Source: Chloroflexota bacterium
GTDB lineage: Bacteria > Chloroflexota > Dehalococcoidia > DSTF01 > RBG-16-68-14
Assembly: GCA_029262675.1 (NCBI GenBank)
Contig: JAJCYW010000003.1
Span: 124,001-188,000, forward strand
Direction of reading: 5' to 3'
Length of the DNA stretch: 64,000 bases
The position numbers and the translations under genes are program-made. Numbering within the stretch: position 1 is the stretch's first letter; each line of letters starts with the position of its first letter. Below the pieces are notes generated by a model, which worked only from the letters and a program-made list of their open reading frames with translations, had not been told where the DNA came from and searched no databases. Shown piece by piece: positions 43,121 to 51,071 of the stretch.

Positions 43121-44824
43121 CTATGGAGGCAGACTCGCCAGCAGCCCGGCAATGTTCTGGAGAATGAGCGCAGCGTCGATCGAATCGATGATGTCGTCAG
43201 CGTTCACATCCGCGTTGTCCAAGTTCTCCAGCGCTTCCAGCAAATCCGCTCCATACTGTAGAACCAGCAGTGCGTCGATGCTGTTGACCATGCCATCATC
43301 GTTCACATCGCCTGGCAGCGCGGGTACTGGGGTTGCTGTTGGGGTTGGCGGTACGGGCGTGCTCGTCGGCGTCGCCGCAGGTGGTTCATCGGTAGCGGTT
43401 GGTGTTGCGGGCACGGTGCCCTTTTCTAGTTCGATCACGCCTAGTGGCGTCAGCGTCTTCCCATCAAAAGCGGGGAAGTCGGGCTCGAATCGCGTAGCCC
43501 GGAAGACGGTATTTGAGCGGTTGGGTATTTCATCGCCCAGTGCGAGAGTTCCGTCTGCTGTTACCGGATTGACGTAACGCCAGACAAACTGTCCATCCGG
43601 CATGACTTCAAAGATATCTCCCAGCGCTCCAGCATTAATCAACGTGTTGCCGTTAGACAGACGTTGCGCGCCGGAAATGAACGAGGAATAGAAATCGGTT
43701 GGCGTAGCGGTCTCGTATCTCCAGGTGAGTGCGTCGGGCCCGAACGCCTCGCCGGGCGTCAACGCGTAGTTACCTAGGCCATCCACAGGAGGTATGAGTT
43801 CATCCACCGTGGAGTAGGGCTCAGGGGTACGGCTGGCACCATTGTTGAAGACGAGGATATTACCTTCGCCAGACAAGCCGGGTTCAATCCAATGCGGGTT
43901 ATGCTGGCCGAAGAGCATCTGATCCGACGCATCCCCTGTCTTATAGGCCTGCGGGTTCCCCCAGCGATAGAGTAGGTCGCCGCCCATCCCGCTTGTGCCT
44001 CCGCTGTGGGACGCCGCCTCTTCCGTCGTTGTGCTGTGATCGATGATCCAGATCTCGCTGATGCGGCGGGGGCTGACCAAGATTTGATCGAGATCTGCGT
44101 TGTAGTCCATTCCGTTGAAATGGAGCCAGTCACGGTCGCCCTCCGGCCTGCTTCCGACGTAGTTGATGTCCATCAGTTGAGGATTGTCGGCGACGGAGCC
44201 GAAGTTGGCCAAGAAATAGTCGTTATCTTGAATGACGTGGTCCCACATGTTCCATTCCCAGACGATCTCTCCGCCGGATGCTCCCGTTGGGCGTACTTCA
44301 ACGATCTGCTCGCCCCAGAGTTCGTCATCTTCGAGGAGACCCGGATCTCTTCCGAGAGCGATTGCCTCGTCCCTTAGCTTTCGATCCCAGGCGATAATCA
44401 GCACGTTGCCGTTCGGCATCGGGGTGATGTCGTGGTGCTGGATATACCGATCGGTGGAGTATTCGTACTCCCAGACGAGGTTCCCTTCCCAGTCATACTC
44501 TTCGATCCTGCCGCCGGCCCCGCCGGCCGAAAATAGTTCTGAGTCAAGGTCTGCCGTTCGTAGCAGATGGCCGTTCTCTAGGAGATACGTGGACGCTGCC
44601 GGCTTGTACTCACTCTCCCAGGAGTGGACGACCATTCCGTCGTTATCGATTAGATATGTGTCACCGGTATTGAGGGGCCCAAATAATGTATAGCCGTCCA
44701 GTGCGCCTGCGTCGTTTTGCATGAGCCCGACGGTTCGCTCCTCGCTTCCAAAGACAGAGGAAGCAGCGAAGATTGTCAGCACCACAAATGCGAGAACCAG
44801 AACGATGGGATTTCGTTTCATCAT
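43121..44824 (-). CDS. Arylsulfotransferase-like dockerin protein (copy 4, divergent)
   Basis: 567 residues from ATG 44824, with GGAG nine bases upstream. Signal peptide IVLVLAFVVLTIFAASSVFG. Same propeller as copies 1-3 but clearly more distant: DGYTLFGPL, TYLIDNDGMVVHSWES, HHDITPMPNGNVLIIAWD, VWEWNMWDHVIQD, WLHFNGMDYNADLDQI, FGQHNPHW. In place of calcium repeats it has a TPT/PVPPTPTATPVP linker, then a dockerin (DVNDDGMVNSID, DVNADDIIDSID). The linker resembles that of the cohesin-like protein at 28.8 kb. It is the only copy on the minus strand. Confidence 0.77.
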   Translation of the reverse strand: MMKRNPIVLVLAFVVLTIFAASSVFGSEERTVGLMQNDAGALDGYTLFGPLNTGDTYLIDNDGMVVHSWESEYKPAASTYLLENGHLLRTADLDSELFSAGGAGGRIEEYDWEGNLVWEYEYSTDRYIQHHDITPMPNGNVLIIAWDRKLRDEAIALGRDPGLLEDDELWGEQIVEVRPTGASGGEIVWEWNMWDHVIQDNDYFLANFGSVADNPQLMDINYVGSRPEGDRDWLHFNGMDYNADLDQILVSPRRISEIWIIDHSTTTEEAASHSGGTSGMGGDLLYRWGNPQAYKTGDASDQMLFGQHNPHWIEPGLSGEGNILVFNNGASRTPEPYSTVDELIPPVDGLGNYALTPGEAFGPDALTWRYETATPTDFYSSFISGAQRLSNGNTLINAGALGDIFEVMPDGQFVWRYVNPVTADGTLALGDEIPNRSNTVFRATRFEPDFPAFDGKTLTPLGVIELEKGTVPATPTATDEPPAATPTSTPVPPTPTATPVPALPGDVNDDGMVNSIDALLVLQYGADLLEALENLDNADVNADDIIDSIDAALILQNIAGLLASLPP

Positions 44825-44904
44825 GTCGCTGTACTCCTAACAAAAACCTCGAACAGCTCTACCCTCAGAGACGGTTGCCGCTGCCAAGAACTGGCGCTTA
44901 TGTA

Positions 44905-44932
44905 ACTCTTGTAGACACGCGTCTGCAAGAGT
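44905..44932. promoter_or_regulatory. Inverted repeat upstream of copy 4
   Basis: ACTCTTGTAGAC (44905-44916) and GTCTGCAAGAGT (44921-44932) pair over 12 bp with one G-T pair and loop ACGC, about 80 bp before the copy 4 start. It may be an operator or the end of upstream transcription. Confidence 0.4.
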
Positions 44933-45120
44933 GCGAGTAGTATCCTAACAAATAAAACGACATTATGTAGCTTGCGTTACGACGGCGGGGTTCGCTCTCC
45001 AGCTCGCGACAAAGAGGTTCGTGAGGCAGCCGGCTGCGGCTGTTCTCGACCTGCGTATTTCTCGTCACGCATCGCGATTGGCCGTAATCTGCGGCCCCGC
45101 GCCGTGGTGCGTCGTTCGCG

Positions 45121-45447
45121 AGCCGTGGGCTGGAGGCGACGTTGGTCCGCAATATGGAGCACGCGGGCATCGTCGCCTGTTACGACACGGACGATTGGGA
45201 TGTGATCGACAGCTTGGAGGCGGTGGCGGCCGACCGCTAGCGTGGCGACGCTGACCTCATCGTAATAACGCCGTACGCCGGGATGGAGGACGGCATGATC
45301 GCGCTCAGCTCGTGGTCGCGAATCGACAAGGTTCCTGTCCGCGAGTACACGGATGAACAGGCGGCGACGCTTGTCGACCGACACGCACGTGCGCCGCTTC
45401 ACCTCGGAGGGTTTCTAGCTGGACGAGTGATGGCGGACTGGGGCTGA
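45121..45447 (+). pseudogene. Frameshifted gene remnant at the island edge
   Basis: One frame reads SRGLEATLVRNMEHAGIVA, CYDTDDWDVIDSLEAVAADR and stops; two bases later another frame continues DADLIVITPYAGMEDGMIAL, SSWSRIDKVPVREYTDEQAA and ends at TGA 45445-45447. The join reads as one protein if a base is lost or gained near 45240. No start codon context is left. The family is not recognised. It sits directly next to the tRNA-Pro 3' end. Confidence 0.4.
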
Positions 45448-45475
45448 CGCTGTCCGCCGAATCTCGGAAGGCTTG

Positions 45476-45551
45476 TGGTCGGGGCGGCCAGACTCGAACT
45501 GGCGATCTCCTGTCCCCCAGACAGGTGCCCTACCAACTGGGCCACGCCCCG
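45476..45551 (-). tRNA. tRNA-Pro(GGG)
   Basis: The minus strand folds as a full cloverleaf: acceptor CGGGGCG/CGCCCCG, D stem GCCC/GGGC, anticodon stem CCTGT/ACAGG with loop CTGGGGG (anticodon GGG), T stem GCCAG/CTGGC with TTCGAGT. The discriminator A and CCA are encoded (45476-45479 as TGGT). Its 3' half is duplicated at 31551-31612. Confidence 0.95.
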
Positions 45552-45560
45552 ACGAACGTC

Positions 45561-45589
45561 ATCGTATCAGAGGCGTCGCGGGCTGACAA
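45561..45589 (-). promoter_or_regulatory. Promoter of tRNA-Pro
   Basis: Minus strand TTGTCA (45584-45589), a 17-bp spacer and TACGAT (45561-45566), ending 9 bp before the tRNA 5' end. Confidence 0.65.
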
Positions 45590-45654
45590 CCGGGAGCCGA
45601 CGAGGCGTGAAGTGCTTGGTCATGCCGCTTGGGCGCTCTGCGCTCCAGTAGCCT

Positions 45655-46497
45655 TTAGCCTAGAGACAGCACGCGGCCGGCGATGACGATCGCGACGCCG
45701 GCAGCCGTGACGGCGCTGAACTCGATCGCGATCCGGCGGTCCAGGTGGCCCGTCAGGTGGTGCTGGATCAGGCCGGTCGCCTGGTAGAAGACCATCAGCA
45801 GTAGCACGCCCGCCAGGAAGTCGTCCAGCGCGATGAAGTAGAGCGCCCAATGGACCTCCGCGACGACGAGGCCGATGACGGCGGAAAACACGAGTGCGCG
45901 GTAGGCGTCCGCCTCCGACTCGCGAAAGACCTCCACGGCCAGCAGCATGCTGAAGAGGCCGATAGCGAACGCCGACGGCAGGAGCGTAACGTCGTAGGCG
46001 TAGACGACGGCGTAGAAGATGAAGGCCGCGACGTAGGTGATGATGTTCAGGAGCAGACGCCCGGCCGCGTACGATGCCCCGTGGCTCATCACGGATACAT
46101 ACTCTGCGTATAGCGCTCCTGCGAATACGGCAGAGGCGGCAGCGACAGCCCCGATGGTGGCGTAGCCGCTGACGGCTTCGACCTCCTCCAGGAAGAGGCC
46201 GGCCGCAAGGGCAAGCAGCACGGGGACGAAGAGGAAGGGCGCCGTATCGGCGGGGCCGGTCAGTTGGGCGCGGGGGTGTGACCTCAAGACGCCGTCCGTG
46301 CCGAGGCCGGCCAGCGCGACAACGGCGAGCAATATCCACGGCTTCGTCGGCTCCACAAGCAGGAACAGCGCGAGACCGGCGCCGTAGACGGCGGCGAGCA
46401 GGGGAATGTGGAGCGTGCGAGGCAGGCCGCTCCAATCGAGCGGCGCGTCCTCAGGACTTTGTTGAATCGACTGACTGTCGACGGTTGTGTGCGTCAT
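45655..46497 (-). CDS. Polytopic membrane protein, DUF5656-like
   Basis: About 280 residues from ATG 46497 with eight or nine hydrophobic helices and few charged loops (LHIPLLAAVYGAGLALFLLV, FLFVPVLLALAAGLFL, LLLNIITYVAAFIFYAVVYA, ALYFIALDDFLAGVLLLMVF). The length and layout resemble DUF5656 membrane proteins of Chloroflexota. No catalytic motif is visible and the function is unknown. It is transcribed in the same direction as mfd, which ends 227 bp upstream. Confidence 0.65.
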   Translation of the reverse strand: MTHTTVDSQSIQQSPEDAPLDWSGLPRTLHIPLLAAVYGAGLALFLLVEPTKPWILLAVVALAGLGTDGVLRSHPRAQLTGPADTAPFLFVPVLLALAAGLFLEEVEAVSGYATIGAVAAASAVFAGALYAEYVSVMSHGASYAAGRLLLNIITYVAAFIFYAVVYAYDVTLLPSAFAIGLFSMLLAVEVFRESEADAYRALVFSAVIGLVVAEVHWALYFIALDDFLAGVLLLMVFYQATGLIQHHLTGHLDRRIAIEFSAVTAAGVAIVIAGRVLSLG

Positions 46498-46723
46498 AGC
46501 GTACGGACATACGGGCGTACCCGCATACCTTTGCAATTCTAGGTGGAGGCCAGGTGAGGGTCAATCGACGGGCGAACCGTCGACGCCGCAACGCTGTAGA
46601 TTTGTTGCTGTAGTTAGGCTAGAACGGCATACCTGAATACGAAACTGCCACCGCTGAGCGCAGAACCTGTTGGAATCAGCGTAACACTCTGCCTAATCGA
46701 AGCAAAGATTGTGAGACGATGCG

Positions 46724-49700
46724 CTAGGCGTCGGCAGCCGCGCGCGAGTCCGGCGTCGCGTCCGTGTCCGCCGTGGCGGCCAGAGCAGAGACGACATCGA
46801 GCAGCGTGTCCGGCCATTGGTCGCCGAGAGTCGCAAGGTCGAGGCGGGCCTGCGCTGGGCCGGCGCTGACGCCGCGCGCGCCCAGATGGACGAGCCGGCG
46901 GCGGCCGGGCGTGTCTTTGGCCGTCTGGACGATGAGTTGTTCGCCGACCCGCTGGATGTTGCTGACGCCCGCCAGCGTCGCGAGGACGCGCACGCGGACG
47001 GCGAAGAGCAGGTTCTGCACGGCCGGTGGCGGCGGCCCAAAGCGGTCGCGCAGTTCGGCCGCGATCTCATCCACGCCAATGACCTCGCTGATGGCGGCGA
47101 GGCGCTGGTAGGTGGCCAGCCGGAGGTTGAGGTCGCCGACATACGACGCGGGCAGGTGGGCCGTGAAGGGCAGGTCGATCACGGTCTGCGGCTGGTGCGT
47201 CATCGGGACAGGCTGTGGCCGGCCTTCCCGCAGCGCCTTCAGGCGCTCGACGGCGTCAGCCAGCAGACGGACGTAGAGGTCGAAGCCGACGGCGCCTATG
47301 TGGCCGCTCTGCTCTGCTCCCAACAGGTTGCCCGCGCCGCGGATCTCCAGGTCGCGCATGGCGATCTGGAACCCTGCGCCGAGCTCGGTGGCTTCGAAGA
47401 TCGCCTGGAGGCGCTTTTGGGCGGTCTCGGAGACCGCGCGGTAGCGGTCGAAGAGCAGGTAGGCGTAGGCGCGGGCGGCGCCTCGTCCGACGCGGCCGCG
47501 GAGCTGGTAGAGCTGCGCGAGGCCGAGCTTGTCCGCCTTATCGATGATGATCGTGTTGACGTTGGGGATGTCCAGGCCGGACTCGATGATGGTCGTGCAG
47601 ACGAGGACGTCGGCACGGCCCTCGACGAAGTTGACCATCGCCGTCTCCAGCACCTCCTCGGGTTGCTGGCCGTGCGCGATCAGAATCTCGGCCTCCGGGG
47701 CGAGCTCGCGGAGATGCGCGGCAATACGTTCGATGTCGTGGACGCGGTTGTGGACGAAGTAGACCTGGCCGCCGCGCTCCAGCTCGCGCAGGACGGCCTC
47801 ACGCACCAGCGCGTCGTCGAACTCCGAGACGTAGGTCTTGATCGGCAGGCGCTGCTCCGGCGGCGTCTCCATCGTCGACATGTCGCGGATGCCGCTCAAC
47901 GACATGTGGAGCGTGCGCGGGATCGGCGTCGCGGAGAGCGTGAGCACGTCGACCTGCTTTCGCATCTGCTTCAGCCGCTCCTTGTTGGCGACACCGAAGC
48001 GCTGCTCCTCATCGATGATGACGAGGCCGAGGTCCTTGAAGCGCACGTCCTTTTGCAGCAGCCGGTGGGTGCCGATCACGATATCGACGTTGCCCTCCGC
48101 GAGAGACGCAACGACCTCCCGCTGCTCGCGGTCGCTGCGGAATCGCGAGAGCATCTCGATGCGCACGGGGAAGCCGGCGAGGCGCTCGCGGAACGTCGTG
48201 TCGTGCTGCTTCGCCAGGACTGTCGTCGGAACGAGGATGGCGACCTGCGCGCCGTCCATCACCGTCTTGAACGCGGCGCGCACGGCCACTTCCGTCTTGC
48301 CGTACCCAACGTCGCCGCAGACCAGGCGGTCCATGGGCGTGTCCGACTCCAAGTCTTCTTTCACGGCGCGCACGGCGGCGAGCTGGTCGGTCGTCTCCAC
48401 GTAGGGGAACGACGCCTCCAGCTCCTGCTGCCAGGCGCCGTCCGGCGAAAACGCGCGACCGTTGGCGACCTCGCGCGAGGCGTAAAGCTCCAGAAGGTCC
48501 TTTGCCAAATCGGCGACGGCGCGGCGGACGCGATCCTTGGCCCGCGTCCACTCCTGGCTGCCGAGCCGCGTCAGTGCGGGTGTGTGGTCGCCCGGGCCGA
48601 CGTAGCGGCTGAGGCGGTCGACTTGGTCCGCGGGCACGAAGAGACGGTCGCCCTGGGCGTAGCGGAGCTCCAGGTATTCCCGCTCCACGCCGCCGATAGT
48701 GCGCTGGACGAGACCGGCGAAGCGGCCGATGCCGTGTTCGATGTGGACGACGTTGTCGCCGGGACGCAGCGCGGAGACGAACGCCGCCTGGCCGCTACCG
48801 GCCGCTCGGGGCAGTCTGCGCCGCTGCTTGACGAAGCCGAAGACCTCCGCATCCGTGAGCAGGGTCAGCGGCGGATCAGAGACCGTCAGCCGCCAGCCGC
48901 GCGGCAGCGAGCCGTGGACGATGATGGCGCTGCCGGGAGCGACGCCGGCTGCGGGCGGTGGCTCTTCTTGTTGGGTGACGTGGACGCCTTCTTCCTCGAA
49001 GACTTCGCCCAGCCGTTCGGATTGCTGGGAGACGATGACGAGCGCGCGTCCGCGCTCCAGCGCGGCGGCGGTGTCCGCCGTGAGCGTGCGGAGGCGGCCG
49101 CCGTAGGCGTCGGGCGTCGCGAACGGGAGACGCCGGGCGTGGCTTCCGGCGGCGGGTGGCGGACGCTTCGCCTTCGCGTCCGCGCCGTCGGCGGCGCTGC
49201 CGTCAGCGGCCCAGTGGGAGAGGTGGACCTGCCGGCCGTGCCGTTCGAGCAACGTCTGGAACTGCGGCTGAGGGATGTGGGGCAGGGGCAGGCCCGCTGG
49301 CAGTTCGCCGCTGCCCTCCAGCATGGCGCGCACTTCGTCCGTCTGGCCGTCGTGCTCCTCAAGGGCGGCGGCGATGTCAGCGGGTTCGTCCAGGAACAGC
49401 ATCGCGCCGTCCGGCAGGTGGTCGAGGAGCGAGCCGCTGGCGAAGAAGGGCAGGTAGAAGCTCTCGCCGGAGAACGAGTCACCGGCTTGGAGACGGCCGA
49501 GCTCTTCCTCGAATCGCTCGCTGACTGCCAGTTCACAGCCGCTGTAATCGATGGCCGTGGCCAGCTCGCCGGCCGCAGTCGTGACGTCTGCGGCCTCCCG
49601 CGCGGGCGGGGCGGTTGCAGTATCGACGCCACCCGCCGCCGCCGAGCGCTGCGTGGCGACATCGAAGCGCCGGATGCTCTCCACCTCGTCGCCGAAGAGC

Positions 49701-50278
49701 TCGATGCGTAGAGGCTCGTCGTCCGTCGCGGGGAAGAGGTCGATGATGCCGCCGCGCCGCGTAAACTCGCCGGGCTGCGTCACCACGGACACATTGCGGT
49801 AGCCGAGCTGTACGAGCGACGCTGCGATCGATTCCGGCGACGCGCGCTCGCCGGTGCCGAGTCGGAAGCCGCCCGGCGCGTCTGCGGGCAACGTCCGCTG
49901 CGCCAGCGCGACGGCAGAGGCGACGACGATGCAGGGTTGGTTCGCGCTCAAGGCGTGGACGGCACGCAATCGCTCGCGTAGCGTCTCCGCGTCTGGCGGC
50001 ACGCGTTCGTAGGGCAGCGTGTCGCGCTCGGGGAACGGGACCACGGTTGTGGGTATCCAGGCGGCCAGGGTTTCCGCCAGCTCCAGTGCCTGCGGCGGCT
50101 TCGGCACTACGACGAGCGCAGGTGCGTCCGTGTCGCGGAGCAGCGCGGCGGCGACGGCCGCCTTCGCGGCATCCATGACGCCGAGGACGATGGGCTGCGA
50201 CGCCGCGGCGAGGCGTTCGCGGACGGACGCCAGGTCGCAGGCATCATCGATTGTCGGCAGGAGGCTGGTCAGGTTCAC
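46724..50278 (-). CDS. mfd: Transcription-repair coupling factor
   Basis: An 1184-residue Mfd. It displaces stalled RNA polymerase and recruits UvrA. In order: a UvrB-like N-terminal region (VVPKPPQALELAETLAAWIP, YRNVSVVTQPGEFTRRGGII); the RNA-polymerase-interacting CarD-like domain near residues 500-575 (GDNVVHIEHGIGRFAGL, LFVPADQVDRLSRYVG); the translocase with Walker A GDVGYGKTEVAVRAAF near 660, DEEQRFGV, SATPIPRTLHMSLSGIRDMS and the motif-VI region QLRGRVGRG; and a C-terminal TRCF domain. GTG 50278 is the start, with GGGAGACGAA upstream. Length and domain order are normal. Confidence 0.97.
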   Translation of the reverse strand: MNLTSLLPTIDDACDLASVRERLAAASQPIVLGVMDAAKAAVAAALLRDTDAPALVVVPKPPQALELAETLAAWIPTTVVPFPERDTLPYERVPPDAETLRERLRAVHALSANQPCIVVASAVALAQRTLPADAPGGFRLGTGERASPESIAASLVQLGYRNVSVVTQPGEFTRRGGIIDLFPATDDEPLRIELFGDEVESIRRFDVATQRSAAAGGVDTATAPPAREAADVTTAAGELATAIDYSGCELAVSERFEEELGRLQAGDSFSGESFYLPFFASGSLLDHLPDGAMLFLDEPADIAAALEEHDGQTDEVRAMLEGSGELPAGLPLPHIPQPQFQTLLERHGRQVHLSHWAADGSAADGADAKAKRPPPAAGSHARRLPFATPDAYGGRLRTLTADTAAALERGRALVIVSQQSERLGEVFEEEGVHVTQQEEPPPAAGVAPGSAIIVHGSLPRGWRLTVSDPPLTLLTDAEVFGFVKQRRRLPRAAGSGQAAFVSALRPGDNVVHIEHGIGRFAGLVQRTIGGVEREYLELRYAQGDRLFVPADQVDRLSRYVGPGDHTPALTRLGSQEWTRAKDRVRRAVADLAKDLLELYASREVANGRAFSPDGAWQQELEASFPYVETTDQLAAVRAVKEDLESDTPMDRLVCGDVGYGKTEVAVRAAFKTVMDGAQVAILVPTTVLAKQHDTTFRERLAGFPVRIEMLSRFRSDREQREVVASLAEGNVDIVIGTHRLLQKDVRFKDLGLVIIDEEQRFGVANKERLKQMRKQVDVLTLSATPIPRTLHMSLSGIRDMSTMETPPEQRLPIKTYVSEFDDALVREAVLRELERGGQVYFVHNRVHDIERIAAHLRELAPEAEILIAHGQQPEEVLETAMVNFVEGRADVLVCTTIIESGLDIPNVNTIIIDKADKLGLAQLYQLRGRVGRGAARAYAYLLFDRYRAVSETAQKRLQAIFEATELGAGFQIAMRDLEIRGAGNLLGAEQSGHIGAVGFDLYVRLLADAVERLKALREGRPQPVPMTHQPQTVIDLPFTAHLPASYVGDLNLRLATYQRLAAISEVIGVDEIAAELRDRFGPPPPAVQNLLFAVRVRVLATLAGVSNIQRVGEQLIVQTAKDTPGRRRLVHLGARGVSAGPAQARLDLATLGDQWPDTLLDVVSALAATADTDATPDSRAAADA

Positions 50279-50420
50279 TTCGTCTCCCGAGTCACAGGTC
50301 CGATCTGGACACGCGAAAACGGGGCTGAGCCCGTTCGGTCAGCCCTGTGTGCGCCAATGCTGACCGCTATTGTACCAGCTACGGAATCGGCCACCGGTAC
50401 CTCTAGCGCTGGGGTGTAGG

Positions 50421-51071
50421 CTAGTTGTACTTCCGCATTGCGGCGTTGACGCCGCTGGAGAGGATCAGCTCGATGGCGCTGATGGCGCGTTCGGCCGCTT
50501 CATCGAGTTGGTCGCGCTCGTCGGGCGGCGGGTCGGAGAGCAGGTAGTCGCCGACGACCTCGGGCTCGTAGGACGGCTCGCCGCCGACCTCCGGCCGGCC
50601 AACGCCGACACGCACGCGCGGGAACTGCTCTGTGCCCAGCGTCTGGATGATCGAGCGGAGGCCGTTCTGGCCGCCGAACCCGCCCGACGCGCGGATGCGG
50701 AGCTTGGCGACCGGCATGTCGATGTCGTCGCAGGCCACGAGCAACTCCTGCGCGTCATCGACCTCGAAGCGCTTGATCAAGTTCCAGACGGCCACGCCGC
50801 TCTTGTTGACGTAGGTGCGTGGCTTGGCGAGCGTCACCTCGCGGCCGCCGATGCTGCCGGTGGCTACGGAGGCCTGGCTGCCGTGCTTGAACTCCAGTCC
50901 GTTGCGCCGGGCGAGGCGGTTGACGATCCAGAAGCCGACGTTGTGGCGGTTGCCGGCGTAGTCGCCGCCGGGGTTGCCTAGGCCGACGATCAGCCGCACG
51001 CGGTACTCGCCGTCTTCGGCCGGTGCGCCGCCGAAGAGTCCGCGCAGCTTTCCAACAAGGCCGCCGGTCAC
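50421..51071 (-). CDS. pth: Peptidyl-tRNA hydrolase
   Basis: Pth frees tRNA from dropped-off peptidyl-tRNA. The 216-residue product has VGLGNPGGDYAGNRHNVGF (catalytic His), KPRTYVNKSG (substrate Asn) and CDDIDMP (catalytic Asp). The usual GGHNGLRS reads GGQNGLRS, with Gln for the first His. It carries about 22 extra residues before VRLIVGLGNPG, which other Pth proteins lack. The start overlaps the stop of the upstream gene by 4 bp, so the two are coupled. Confidence 0.93.
   Translation of the reverse strand: MTGGLVGKLRGLFGGAPAEDGEYRVRLIVGLGNPGGDYAGNRHNVGFWIVNRLARRNGLEFKHGSQASVATGSIGGREVTLAKPRTYVNKSGVAVWNLIKRFEVDDAQELLVACDDIDMPVAKLRIRASGGFGGQNGLRSIIQTLGTEQFPRVRVGVGRPEVGGEPSYEPEVVGDYLLSDPPPDERDQLDEAAERAISAIELILSSGVNAAMRKYN

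Noticed and set aside
46817..49711. 964-codon plus-strand open frame opposite mfd
   Set aside because: High-GC antisense shadow: the minus strand encodes a full canonical Mfd, and the plus frame has no recognisable domain and an Arg/Val-biased composition.
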